Assembly (NCBI RefSeq): GCF_004027225.2
Contig: NC_044279.2
Coordinates: 49,934,744 to 49,998,743, forward strand
Length of the DNA: 64,000 nucleotides
Direction of reading: 5' to 3'
DNA from: Strigops habroptila
Lineage: Eukaryota; Chordata; Aves; Psittaciformes; Psittacidae
This document shows positions 49,301-57,800 of the stretch, piece by piece; position 1 is the stretch's first letter, and every line of letters begins with the position of its first letter. Made by a program: the position numbers and the translations under genes. The notes below the pieces were generated by a model. It saw only the letters and a list, made by a program, of their open reading frames with translations, ran no database searches and was not told where the DNA came from.

Positions 49301-52300
49301 GTTTATCGGCTTTGGGATCCTTCTTTCAGGTCTAACGTGGATCGCTTCTCTTCTGGGTCCTCCGCTCCCTCTAGTGGACAGCGCCTCAGTTAAACCTCGA
49401 GCATTCTCTGAACACCTCTGCTTTCTGAACTTGGATGCAGAAAACCTATTAATTTGAAAACTATAAAATCATTGTAATTTAAATTAAATTGATGCTTAAT
49501 AACTTCTGTAAAATAAACTGTAAAAACTTATTCAGTTTTCAGTGAATAGTTGAATTAAAAATGTGTCAATTTATTATAAAAATGCAAAGCAAAATGGCAT
49601 TTCATTAAAAATGTTTTAAAAATATAGAATAAAGTTAATTTAAGTATGGAGAATATGAGGTTTGTCAGATGATGGAAGTCTGTTGCAATAATCAAAGGTT
49701 TAAAACCCCAAACTTCTGGAGTGCCTAGAAAATTGTTGGTTTGCTTTTCATTTTTAAATTGCCAGTAAATTTTAAGCATCATATTCACTTTGAGAATCAG
49801 ATCATGTGTGTATTATAGGGAACTTTCTCATAGATTGACTGTTAAATATTATGGCATCCTCAATCTTCAGCATCTCTCCTATGGATATCTTTAATATCTA
49901 AGCTTTTAATTAGTTGCTGCCTCCATGAGAACTTTTTATTATTCCTGTGACTTAAAAATCAGTTAGTTAATTCTTCTTATGTTTGCCGTTAAAATTTTTT
50001 GGTTTTTTTTTTAAAGTATTCCATCTTTATGATTAGGTATGGAATTGGCAGTTGGATGAATGTGTGTTTCTAAGAGGGCACAAGGAAGCAATCAAGGATT
50101 TTAGACTTCTGGAAAATTCAAAACTCCTTTCTTGGTCATTTGATGGAACCGTTAAGGTAAATAACAGGCTGTGAATTGACAAATCACATGCAATACATTT
50201 CACTGTCTTTTCTAACATTTGGTATTTTTGCACTTTGTGTTGCCACACATGTTACTGAATTGATTCTAAAGTGTAAAGTGACAATTTTGCATTTTCTATT
50301 TCTAGTAAGATTTACAGTCTTGTATTTTAACTGTACCAGTAAGTACAATAAAATATTGGCCATATTAGAACTATGTAGCTGAGTTTTATTTCTTATATAT
50401 TCTTGTGTAAGACGCAGGTGTGTTAACCTTTTTACAGTGTTACAAAAGTAGCCTGTTTTTCCTGTATATTTGTTAGGTTTGGAATATCACTACTGGAAAC
50501 ACTGAAAAAGATTTTGCTTGCCATGGAGGTACTGTTCTTTCCTGTGCTGTTTCACCTGATGGAAGTAAATTTTCATCTACTTCTGCTGACAAAACTGCAA
50601 AGGTTGGTTACTTTCTGTACAAAGATAAAAATGATGGTTTATTTGTTCTGAAATGTATGCTATGTTTTCTTTTATTCTGAGGTGACTAGTGGTTATTTAA
50701 GCTATCCTGTTGTATTTCTAGTATTAAATTTTCTGCATCTGTGAACATGTTTCTAAAGCTGTTACTGTCATTCACTATTCGTCTTGGATATAACTTGAGG
50801 CTGTCCTGGTGATCTATGTGCAAATAAAATGCACATTTAGTGCACAAGTTTGTGTAGAACACTTTGTTTAATTCTCTGTATTGATTTGTCAATAGCCTAA
50901 CATTCTAAATTTGGAAGCCTAAATTAAGAAAAATTACTGAAACTTCCAGTGAAAGTGCTGTCCATAGGTTTTGGTATTCCTGTTTGGAAGCAAGGTGCAA
51001 AAAGTGAACTGTTTAATAATCTGGGGCTGCCCCATTAGTTTTTTAAAGTGTCTTGTTAGATTTCTAAAATCTAGCTTTAAATTGATCGATGAATTCTTTT
51101 TCTATGAACAGCTTGAAATTTTCTTGCAAATGACTCAGTTTGATTAAAGAGTATATTCCAAGGTTAAAAAATATCCTTGCATGTGGCTCAGTAATTTGTA
51201 GCAAATGCTGTCTTGTGTGATTCAGATGATAAAAAGACTACAATATAATACATACATAAATGCACACACAATATATGCACATATATAAAAAATCTTATGT
51301 ACATTTGAATACTAATGGTTTTGAACTTACATTTTTCACTTTTATGTAACGTTTTTCTTTTAGATATGGAGCTTTCAAAGTTCATCTGTTCTTCATGAGC
51401 TGAAAGGTCACGAAGCCTGTGTGCGGTGCTGTACTTTCTCTCCTAATAACAAATTATTGGCCACTGGAGATGACAAAGGAGAAATAAGGGTACTGCTTCA
51501 ACCTTGCTCTTTATTTTGCAATTCAATTGATAGTTCACAGACGGAAGAGTTCTCATAATTTGTCTAATTCGTTAGCATTGTGGTGAACATTGGGGAGTCA
51601 AAAATAGCAAAGTTTGCCACATGAGACACTCGTTTGTAACTGTATTGATAGATTTATGTTCTGTGAATGCTGAGGAACTGATTCTCATGATTTACCAATA
51701 ATTCTACTGTCAATTGCATGCACGATCAAATCCTCCATATACAATACAGTTCTAAGAAGAGAATTAATTTCTTTTGATTATTCTGTCACTTCAAGTAGAA
51801 TGCTTATTTACAAGGTTTTTGTTCTCTAATATAAAAAAACACATTTCAGTTTTCCTTACTTGAGATTTCCTCCCCCCTTAGATTTACTTACGTCCATAAT
51901 CTTCCCTCTCTTTTAGATCTGGGACATGTTAACAGGTGCATTACTTCACTTCTGTTCTCCAGTTACTGTAGATGAAGGAGAACCAACACATGGTGGTTGG
52001 GTAACAGACCTCTCATTTTCTCCTGACAGTAAAATGCTTGTGTCTTCTGGAGGCTATCTTAAGGTAAGCCTTGAAATAATAAAATGTCTTAACATGCCTA
52101 ATTAAATGGCAATATTCTGATAATTCTAAAGGAAAATGCAGACTAATTCAAAGAAAGAAACCTGAGATGTTTTACTTAACACAAAGCTGCTCCATTTTCA
52201 TGGCTGTTAAGCTCTTTTCACTTTTCTTCTCAAATCTGAAACTGTCCTGAAAAGGTCTCATATAAATTTAGACTTAGACTTGGAGTTTGGTTTTGAACTC

Positions 52301-53356
52301 CATATATTCAATTCTAATAAGCATCAGATTTTTATATTATTTTTATATTATTATAGCTGTGTAGTTGTAAATCTGTATTATGCACACAACTATAGTGTTA
52401 CATGTTTCATGAGATGAGTAAACTAATAAGTAGTAAGACCACCTGCTTTTGTAGATGATCAAAGCTGAAGGTAATCTGTTTCAGTATTTTGCTTCTGCAC
52501 TTGAATTTTACAAGAGTAGAGGGCATTAGAACAGTCAAGTAAAAGTGTTGTGCTGGATTATGTTTGGTTACGTTTCGCATTGGTTTACAGTTTTTCCAAG
52601 AAGTATGACATTTCAGCCTTCATTGATTGTGTAAACTGATGGTGGAAGGTTGCTCTGTATCTTTGTTATTGGTGCTTACTGTACATTCTAAAAAAAAAAA
52701 AAATAAAAAAAAAAATCTAATATCACTGAAAAAAGTCTGTCTTGCTAATAAAATTGCACATGGCTTCAAATGTGTGCATGGTTGATCCTCTTGTGAATCT
52801 AGCAGAGTTCTTTAATCCAACTGTAGTTTCAGTTATATTGTCGGGCAATGTGTGTCATTTATTCATTTGGTTATATAAAAATGTATAATCTTTTAAATTT
52901 TGGACATGTTACAGTTTACGTCGATTGTTTGCATTTTGTGGTGGGGCAAGGGGCAGTACCTGAATTTCTTGGTTTGTATGCTTTCTTGAAATTGAACAGC
53001 TTCAGTCTTTTTGAAGTTTATTTTTATCTGAAAGTCTTACACCTCTGCTAACTGGTTCTAAACATTTTCTACTTAAGATTGCTTGGTTTTTATTTCCAAT
53101 TCTGCCTTTTTGGGGAAAGCAGTCAACTGAGCTTGCCATGCTAAGCCTGTTAATAGAATTTATCCTAAGCATCCTTCAATGAACTGAAAGTGTGTTCTTA
53201 TTTTTTTAATAGTGGTGGAATGTAAATACTGGAGAATCCTTACAGACCTTCTACACAAATGGAACAAACCTCAAGTCAATACATGTGTCCCCTAATTTCA
53301 AAGTGTATGTGACTGTTGATAACCTTGGTATTCTTTATGTATTACAGAAGATGTGA
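22532..53356 (+). CDS. APAF1: Apoptotic protease-activating factor 1 (APAF1), complete
   Basis: APAF1 is the cytosolic sensor that binds cytochrome c through its WD40 propellers, exchanges nucleotide in its NB-ARC domain, forms the heptameric apoptosome and recruits procaspase-9 by its CARD. All 26 coding exons join in frame with GT-AG introns: 3750 nt, 1249 residues plus TGA, against 1248 in human. Domains: CARD about 1-90, with Arg13, Asp27 and Glu40 at human positions; NB-ARC with Walker A GMAGCGKT (Lys160) and Walker B LLILDD (Asp243-Asp244); helical domains to about 590; then WD40 repeats from about 606 to the end. The short segment after the CARD and exon 18 are likely alternative, as in mammals. 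No stop, frameshift or missing exon was found. Exon coordinates are given in the separate entries. Confidence 0.97.
22968..23157 (+). CDS. APAF1: APAF1 exon 3: CARD, second half, and linker (residues 47-109)
   Basis: Encodes [15 protein letters not shown], then [18 protein letters not shown] and the linker [14 protein letters not shown]. The donor is ACG|GTCAGT. An internal donor CTG|GTAACA at 23118/23119 has the same phase and would remove 13 residues, matching the short/long APAF1 choice known in mammals. Confidence 0.94.
24426..24623 (+). CDS. APAF1: APAF1 exon 4: NB-ARC start and Walker A (residues 110-175)
   Basis: Encodes [19 protein letters not shown] and [20 protein letters not shown], placing the P-loop lysine at residue 160 as in human. 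The last P-loop residue is Thr rather than human Ser, a conservative change. The acceptor follows a T-run of about 25 bases. Confidence 0.96.
25644..25827 (+). CDS. APAF1: APAF1 exon 5: nucleotide-binding domain (residues 176-236)
   Basis: Encodes [20 protein letters not shown] and [19 protein letters not shown]. The [13 protein letters not shown] stretch is a hallmark of the APAF1 NB-ARC fold. It ends two bases into Arg237. Confidence 0.95.
26809..26870. repeat. Nested palindromes in APAF1 intron 5
   Basis: A near-perfect inverted repeat has arms 26809-26828 and 26832-26850, a three-base loop and one bulged base. A second hairpin, TTGTACCT at 26851-26858 with AGGTACAA at 26863-26870, directly abuts it. 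The block is flanked by an 8-bp direct repeat AATTCCTT (26803-26810 and 26869-26876). Confidence 0.85.
27219..27297 (-). mobile_element. CR1 LINE 3'-end fragment
   Basis: The reverse complement of the CR1 3' tail: it starts ATCATAGAATCATAGAATGG, then GGAAGGGATCTTAAAGATCA and CTAGTTCCAACCC. It is a severely 5'-truncated copy in APAF1 intron 5, antisense to the gene. Confidence 0.9.
27438..27550 (+). CDS. APAF1: APAF1 exon 6: Walker B (residues 237-274)
   Basis: Encodes [17 protein letters not shown], with Walker B aspartates 243 and 244, then [13 protein letters not shown], which holds the sensor-1 arginine motif. Donor GCAG|GTAAGG. Confidence 0.95.
28074..28205 (+). CDS. APAF1: APAF1 exon 7 (residues 275-318)
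   Basis: Encodes [20 protein letters not shown] and [15 protein letters not shown]. It covers the end of the nucleotide-binding fold and the start of the first helical domain. Confidence 0.94.
28582..28820 (+). CDS. APAF1: APAF1 exon 8: helical domain 1 and winged helix (residues 319-398)
   Basis: Encodes [19 protein letters not shown], then [19 protein letters not shown] and [13 protein letters not shown]. It includes the conserved GxP-type GSP motif at its start. A T-run lies about 210 bases upstream. Confidence 0.96.
29374..29541 (+). CDS. APAF1: APAF1 exon 9: winged-helix domain (residues 399-454)
   Basis: Encodes [35 protein letters not shown] and [15 protein letters not shown]. The HD pair in YYLHDLQ is the MHD-like sensor at the nucleotide pocket. 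Confidence 0.96.
30394..30525 (+). CDS. APAF1: APAF1 exon 10: helical domain 2 (residues 455-498)
   Basis: Encodes [17 protein letters not shown] and [19 protein letters not shown]. The first half is less conserved against human than the [12 protein letters not shown] core. Donor AAG|GTGAGT. Confidence 0.94.
30860..31850 (+). mobile_element. Old CR1 LINE copy in APAF1 intron 10
   Basis: About 1 kb of diverged CR1 in sense orientation. It contains recognisable pieces of the reverse-transcriptase region (AAGGCTTTTGATACTGTCC; GATGATGATACCAAACTGGG) and 3' region (GGACTAGATGGTCACTGTAG). The frame is broken throughout and the terminal tail is eroded. Start and end are approximate. Confidence 0.85.
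32292..32405 (+). CDS. APAF1: APAF1 exon 11: helical domain 2 (residues 499-536)
   Basis: Encodes [20 protein letters not shown] and [15 protein letters not shown]. It is nearly identical to human. Donor AAG|GTATGA. Confidence 0.95.
32988..33166 (+). CDS. APAF1: APAF1 exon 12: helical domain 2 end (residues 537-595)
   Basis: Encodes [19 protein letters not shown] and [17 protein letters not shown], ending at YLEW plus two bases of Ile596. Reading past the donor would turn Ile into Met, which is how the end was fixed. Confidence 0.95.
33690..34120 (+). mobile_element. Endogenous retrovirus LTR (apparently solo) in APAF1 intron 12
   Basis: The block ends with the LTR terminus CCAGCTGAAACCAGGACA and includes a TATA-like TTTATATA (33848-33855) and GGTATGGAATACCCCTTTGG. 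I recognise it from memory as a common neoavian ERV-type LTR. An A/T-rich low-complexity start is typical of it, so the 5' edge near 33690 is uncertain. No gag, pol or env sequence follows. Small open frames inside are incidental. Confidence 0.7.
35311..35437 (+). CDS. APAF1: APAF1 exon 13: first WD40 repeat (residues 596-638)
   Basis: Encodes [20 protein letters not shown] and [12 protein letters not shown]. It opens the seven-bladed propeller. Confidence 0.95.
37410..37535 (+). CDS. APAF1: APAF1 exon 14: WD40 repeat (residues 639-680)
   Basis: This 126-nt phase-0 exon encodes [19 protein letters not shown] and [12 protein letters not shown]. The inverted CR1 pair lies in the intron after it. 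Confidence 0.95.
37625..39026 (+). mobile_element. 5'-truncated CR1 LINE with intact C-terminal ORF2 part, APAF1 intron 14
   Basis: A relatively young CR1 in the same orientation as APAF1. It starts abruptly within ORF2 and runs through the 3'UTR to the tail (ATTCTATG repeats at 38999-39026). ORF2 is open from the ATG at 37636 to the stop at 38928. It lacks the endonuclease and early reverse-transcriptase region, so it cannot move by itself. Confidence 0.95.
37636..38928 (+). CDS. CR1 ORF2 fragment: reverse transcriptase C-terminal part (430 codons)
   Basis: An uninterrupted frame inside the CR1 copy; it is transposon, not host, sequence. It contains the RT palm signatures [11 protein letters not shown] (about residues 76-86), [17 protein letters not shown] (about 133-149) and the catalytic FADDTK box (about 164-169), followed by the thumb/C-terminal region with [15 protein letters not shown]. 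The opening ATG is internal to the original protein; the true start was lost by 5' truncation. The LCKAF wording replaces the more common FSKAF. Expression as a protein is unlikely, though it is transcribed as part of the APAF1 intron. Confidence 0.93.
   Translation: MEDPGNYRPASLTSVPGKILEQFLLENMLRHMKNNEVVGDSQHGFTKGKSCLTNLVAFYDGATELMDSGRAVDVIYLDLCKAFDTVPHDILVSKLERHQFDRWTTRWIKNWLDGRTQRVVVNGSMSSWKPVTSGVPQGSVLGPVLFNIFVGDMDSGIECALSKFADDTKLCGSVDRLEGRDAIQRDLDTLVRWADANLMKFNQAKCKVLHLGRGNPRHCYRLGREEIQSSPAEKDLGVLVDEKLNMSRQCALAAQKANRILGCIKRSVTSRSKEVILPLYSALVRPHLEYCLQFWCPQHKKDMELLERVQRRATRMIRGLEHLPYEDRLRKLGLFSLEKRRLRGDLIAAFQYLKGVYKDAGEGLFLRDCSGRTRGNGFKLKQGKFRLDIRKKFFTVRVVKHWNGLPREVVDAPSLAVFKARLDRALSHMV
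39041..40166 (-). mobile_element. Second CR1 LINE, inverted and degenerate, APAF1 intron 14
   Basis: It begins with the inverted CR1 tail ATCATAGAATCATAGAATAG only 14 bp after the tail of the forward copy and runs about 1.1 kb on the minus strand. Its ORF2 is broken into pieces (39129-39533, 39635-39847, 39720-40094) by frameshifts. It matches the 3' 1.1 kb of the forward copy closely, making the pair a long inverted repeat. Confidence 0.93.
40678..40809 (+). CDS. APAF1: APAF1 exon 15: WD40 repeat (residues 681-724)
   Basis: Encodes [20 protein letters not shown] and [14 protein letters not shown]. Both ends are phase 0. Confidence 0.95.
40810..42631 (+). other. APAF1: APAF1 intron 15
   Basis: It holds a G-run near 41202-41213, a T-run at about 41888-41909 and the CR1 end at 42045-42183. 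No exon or RNA gene is seen. Confidence 0.6.
42045..42183 (+). mobile_element. CR1 LINE 3'-end fragment
   Basis: Contains GAAGTGTTCAAGGCCATGG, GTGTCCCTGTCTATGGCAGG and GTTAGAACTAGATGGTCTTT, ending near TGATTCTATGAAT, the CR1 3' end. Only about 140 bp remain. Confidence 0.9.
42632..42757 (+). CDS. APAF1: APAF1 exon 16: WD40 repeat (residues 725-766)
   Basis: Encodes [20 protein letters not shown] and [12 protein letters not shown], a canonical GH...WD-type repeat unit of 42 residues. Confidence 0.95.
43921..44082 (+). CDS. APAF1: APAF1 exon 17: WD40 repeat with insertion (residues 767-820)
   Basis: Encodes [19 protein letters not shown], an acidic insert DEQPDDVEV, and [19 protein letters not shown]. 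At 162 nt it is the longest WD exon because of that insert. Confidence 0.94.
44357..44485 (+). CDS. APAF1: APAF1 exon 18: optional WD40 repeat (residues 821-863)
   Basis: Encodes [20 protein letters not shown] and [13 protein letters not shown]. At 129 nt (43 codons) it matches the extra WD repeat that mammalian APAF1 includes or skips. Skipping keeps the frame. Confidence 0.93.
45235..45360 (+). CDS. APAF1: APAF1 exon 19: WD40 repeat (residues 864-905)
   Basis: Encodes [20 protein letters not shown] and [12 protein letters not shown], closely matching human. Donor CGT|GTAAGA. Confidence 0.95.
46243..46362 (+). CDS. APAF1: APAF1 exon 20: WD40 repeat (residues 906-945)
   Basis: Encodes [20 protein letters not shown] and [13 protein letters not shown]. 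This repeat lacks a clear GH pair, as in human. Confidence 0.93.
47788..47913 (+). CDS. APAF1: APAF1 exon 21: WD40 repeat (residues 946-987)
   Basis: Encodes [18 protein letters not shown] and [12 protein letters not shown]. It is among the least conserved WD exons against human. Donor AAG|GTATTA. Confidence 0.93.
48275..48400 (+). CDS. APAF1: APAF1 exon 22: WD40 repeat (residues 988-1029)
   Basis: Encodes [20 protein letters not shown] and [11 protein letters not shown]. Its donor CAG|GTTTGG is weak, and the intron start would read on as a few WD-like residues before a stop. Confidence 0.92.
50037..50156 (+). CDS. APAF1: APAF1 exon 23: WD40 repeat (residues 1030-1069)
   Basis: Encodes [20 protein letters not shown] and [11 protein letters not shown]. 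Acceptor GATTAG. Confidence 0.95.
50477..50602 (+). CDS. APAF1: APAF1 exon 24: WD40 repeat (residues 1070-1111)
   Basis: Encodes [20 protein letters not shown] and [11 protein letters not shown]. The donor AAG|GTTGGT is non-consensus after position 2. Confidence 0.95.
51364..51489 (+). CDS. APAF1: APAF1 exon 25: WD40 repeat (residues 1112-1153)
   Basis: Encodes [20 protein letters not shown] and [12 protein letters not shown]. Confidence 0.95.
51917..52063 (+). CDS. APAF1: APAF1 exon 26: WD40 repeat (residues 1154-1202)
   Basis: Encodes [35 protein letters not shown] and LVSSGGYLK. Confidence 0.95.
53213..53356 (+). CDS. APAF1: APAF1 exon 27: last coding exon (residues 1203-1249)
   Basis: Encodes [20 protein letters not shown] and [15 protein letters not shown], then TGA at 53354-53356. 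The human protein ends in a similar short tail after LGILYILQ. Confidence 0.95.
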   Translation, partial: WWNVNTGESLQTFYTNGTNLKSIHVSPNFKVYVTVDNLGILYVLQKM

Positions 53357-54798
53357 TTAATGTGCTGAACACTGCAGAGGTAATTCATTTTTCAAGCTGG
53401 AAACAAAAATTCTGGTAAATGTTTGTCTGACACTGATTAAGCTGTGAATTATATTTCATTGTTCTACTCATGATATCTTCATGTATATTTATGTACATTT
53501 ATGCATGTTTTTTCAAATGAACTTGTATTTAATTGTGGGTTTAATAAGCATTATTATAATCCTTATATCTCGATTTGCATATTAAGTATGTTGCTTCCAA
53601 TTTTGTAAGGAAATTATATTAAGATTTATTCAAATTAGTTAAAATTAATAACAGTGAAGAAATAATAGGAATTTAATACTTTGAAATGTTGTTTTGTGCT
53701 ATGGCTAATGGCTAAGCGTTCTCTAGCCATGAACAGAACTGTGTAAGATGCAAAATATATTTTTTTTTACTGTGATACAAGGATTTTCATTTAGTACAGA
53801 ATGGGAAGAAGCAGGGACATCCTTCATTTGAAAAATGGAGCTAGTTATTTTGGTGCTTGATGTTCAGAACAAATCAAGTAGCTGATTTATAGTGCTTCCC
53901 ACTTGCAGTAAGAACCTTTATGCTTCTAACCTTGTGGAGATAAAGTGCATTGTAATACATATGAACTATTCCTTCTAAGGGGAACGTCTTGAGTCTTGTT
54001 TTCTCAAGGCAAAATCTGAAAGGATTTTGCAATTGAAGTGGAAGAGGTTGTACCGTATTTCCAGTCAAAAGATGAATACAGCTAACCAGCTAAACTAAGA
54101 ATGGAAATGATTTAAAAGGTATATATTGAAAAATATAAGATTGTGTGAATTTTAGTTATTTTTCCTTTTGGAATTAGTATTCAGTTTATACAGTGGATAC
54201 ATTTTACTGTCATCAGCTTTGTTTACATGGGATTCTAGGCACAGGGATCTCTCGCCTGGTAATATGTGATTTTTTTTTTTCTTAATTTTTTTGTAGTTTT
54301 TATAGCCTATTTATAGATTCAGTATGGGGTAGAAATGTTTTGTACTAATTATACTTGATGTATCTTTTGTGAATTATTAGATAACGGTTTTTCTTAGATA
54401 CCCAATAAGTTTTGTCCTAGCAAATTGCCTCTCAACTGCTATGAGCAACTGCACAAGGATTAATATAATGATTTTCATATTTTTATACTTGGCAGTAGAA
54501 CACCCCATCTAAGTACTTGATTGTAAAAAGTACATTAGTAAGTGTCTCAACTGATACTAAATAATGAAATTCTCAGTTCTAGGGAGTTTTTTTGTGTGTG
54601 CATTTCAGAAGATTTAATATACATTCTTGGTATTTTCCTGGTTTTGACAATTGCGTTTTTCCTCTCCTTTTAACTTGAAATTCCCCCATTTCTAAGGTGC
54701 TATTTAATACAGGTCAGTATAATCAAAGTACTGCTGGCAGAAATCTAAAGAGAAGAAATTCAATATGATGTTTTGTATTCTCAGTATGTACAGCATTC
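53357..54798 (+). other. APAF1: APAF1 3'UTR (predicted)
   Basis: AT-rich non-coding sequence between the stop codon and the first AATAAA. No repeat element is recognised. Short open frames are incidental. Confidence 0.55.
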
Positions 54799-54804
54799 AA
54801 TAAA
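54799..54804 (+). terminator. APAF1: Probable APAF1 polyadenylation signal
   Basis: An AATAAA lies 1.44 kb beyond the stop codon and is the first canonical hexamer I see in the 3'UTR. Another at 55795-55800 could serve a longer form. Confidence 0.55.
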
Positions 54805-57800
54805 GATAATCCAGGCAGTACTGGTCAAAGTTGTAAATCTGTGAATTTGAATTCTTGAATGGTTTGTTTGGGTTTTTTTGTTTTGTTTGGGGTTTTTTGT
54901 TTACAGGGTAAGAGGGAGGGGAGTGCCACTGTTTTACTGTCTTCCATTGTGGTTTTATTTTCAATTTAAACATAATGCTGCTTTGCAAACTACATCAAAA
55001 ATACTTTGACAGGTGAGCAACAGTATTAAATATAAGGATGGAAGAAAAACCCAACAAAGGGAAACTGAAGTCTTGGAACATGTCCTGCAGCGTTCAGGAC
55101 AGAGTTGCTTCTGCTGTCTAATTTGTACAGACCTCATCATCCCCCTCTAAATAGCTGAAGATTCAAGGAGCAGGAATCTCCTCTCAGGCAGTGTCCCTTG
55201 ATTGCATAGGCTGTGCTGTCCTTACTGCATGGGACCATGTTGGTCTGAACTTAAAGATCCAACTGAGTAAAAACATACAGGATAAATATTTCACATTAGG
55301 AACTAGGGCTGAAAGTTGCCTTTTGTGACAATGCTAATCAAACTCTGATGACAGGAAAAACTGATCATGGTTTAATGAAGAAAGTGAATGGTGGATGAGC
55401 AGAGTTCGTAGACGTTTTCCATTTTGAAGTGAGTAGGTAGCAAGTAGCACAGAAGCTTGAAGAAGTGTGAGATAAATAGTGCATTTTTCAATTATTCTGC
55501 AAGAAAAACAACACAGCAGCACTAATTGCTGAAACTGAGGAGTGCTTCATAGAAGGTGGTGTTAATAGAGTCGGGATGGTTTCATTCATGTGCAAATGTA
55601 TGGAGCTGGCTGTAGGCCTTTGTAGCTGAGGTGGGAGAAGAGAAATAGTGATGAGAAAGTCTGAAGAGCCAAAGAATAGATTCGATTTGCAAGATATGAT
55701 GAGGATTTAAATGGAAAATTGTTAAAATAGGGGCCAACTAAGGCCGCCACTTCTTTAACCTAAAATGTTGAAGAAGGTTAAGGCAGTTTTCTGTAATAAA
55801 AAACAAAGTCCTGCTGTGTCATCTGATTTAGTTGTTCTCTTTGATGTTAAATGTATTTTAAAGGAAACAAAAGAAAGTTTGACCAGAAGCAATTTTTATG
55901 TAGGTGGAACATTAGTGCTTCCATTATCTCTTGTAATGCCAGATCAAATTGAATCAGCCTGCATTCAAATTTAGCTAATGAGCATTGCCAATTTTATCTA
56001 GTTTAACTGAAATTACAATATGCTTTTGTGTAAACAATTTTTAGGTACACTTCCTATTAACAATGCCTATCAGCTGCTGTAGAAGTTTTGAGTCTCTTCA
56101 CTTTGGCAATTAGACCTGCAGTGCCTTCACAAATCTTTTTTCTCATTTGTTTATTAACATGGAGTTGTATCCGTATGTGACACAGCTGCTCAAGAGGATG
56201 CTTTATATTGCCTTGAATTGTACTAATCCTTTTAACTACAATATTCCCCATCCCCCTCTCTTATCTTACACAGTCATTTGAAATGGAACTGCAACTGGAA
56301 ATGCGGTTATTGCCTGAGGTTTTTCCATGTAAAGGTTTATAGATCTCTTGTAGTGATGGAGTGTGTAGATAGAGCTGGAACTGGTTAACCTGTTGCCAGT
56401 AGAGGAACATCCTCCACCCCAAAATTATTGTCTCCCCTGGAAAACGATGCCATTAAACTCCATATTACAGAATGCTGTGCAAATTGCTGACCCCCTTCAG
56501 TTTTTTTATTTAGTGAAATCTCTGTATGGGACCCAGTTCCCCAGGTTGTATCTAGCTACGGCAGAGTCCGTCCCCTTGTCTCTGCTTTCCCAAGGTGTTT
56601 TACAGAAGTTGATTGCTTTGCAGATTTCAGGGGAAAGCCAGGCTGAGAAAGCAGTCTGACTTGGGTGGTTTCTTCTGCCCTCCTGGAACAAAATATTGCA
56701 AGGAGGCCACTCTGCCCCACCTTCAGAAAACCAGTGAATCCAGAATACCAGCAGGTCATCGACAATTCAAGTATGTTCTCACATTTGCCAGTAGAACATG
56801 AATCCCATACCCAACTGTTTGGTTGCCTTTTCTCCTACATAGCAAGTAGAGATGCCGTGGCAATGACAAGGAGTGCAAAAGTCAGCCTTGCAGCTGAGGG
56901 TTGCTTTCTGGTATTTCCAAATACACCTGGGTATATTTGTCCACATTTTGCTTTTCTCCTCCATCTACTATAAAGACACATTTATTTGGGCTCATAGATA
57001 GTGATGATGATGCCCAAAAGCTCTGAGTACTTGGGATGCCTTCTGTTGTGATTTCAAGAGCAGAAGCCAAATGAACCTTACTGTTTGGAGAACAGGGAGT
57101 GTACCAGATACTCGGAACACTAGTGTGATTTTTTGTGCTTAATTTCACTTTGATCTTTCAAGCTAGGAACCAGGACACAATCACTGGCTTTACCAATATA
57201 CAATGAGATATTCAGTTGAGACTAGTCATCTTTGTGGCTGTTAGGATGCATCCTAAAAGATCCAGTGAATATAAAGGAGTAGTATTTTCGGTCTGCATGT
57301 GTGACTGACAATTTCAGCACTTCCTGTATCATTTGTCTGTGTGATATAGCACAATTGTGTGATAGTTGGACTAGCTGAACTATTTAAATGGCGTGTGTGT
57401 TTATTCAGAAAGTATCTTGTGAGTGTTTCAATAGGCAGTTTCTTTCCTCTCTTGGGGCCTGCTGTGTACAGAACAAATTAGGTTCCTGTGCTTGTTTCCA
57501 TTTAACAAACCACACATTGTACACATGACAAGTGCTCTGAGAATGGTTAGATTCAAGTCCTTCAGGCTACAGCGGATTCTTATTCTGTACTCAAGAGGGA
57601 TCATCTGAGTACTCAGGATGCCACAATTAGGCTCTGTGTGTTTATGTAGTATTTTTCATCTTGTATCTACTTCTTTCAATTTATTTGTATCCTGTTTTAA
57701 ATTTTTTAGCTTTGTCCAGGTTCTCTAATAACATATGAACTCAGATGAATTTTGAATATCATGATGTTTAAAATGACTCAAAATGAAGCAGAGACAAATT

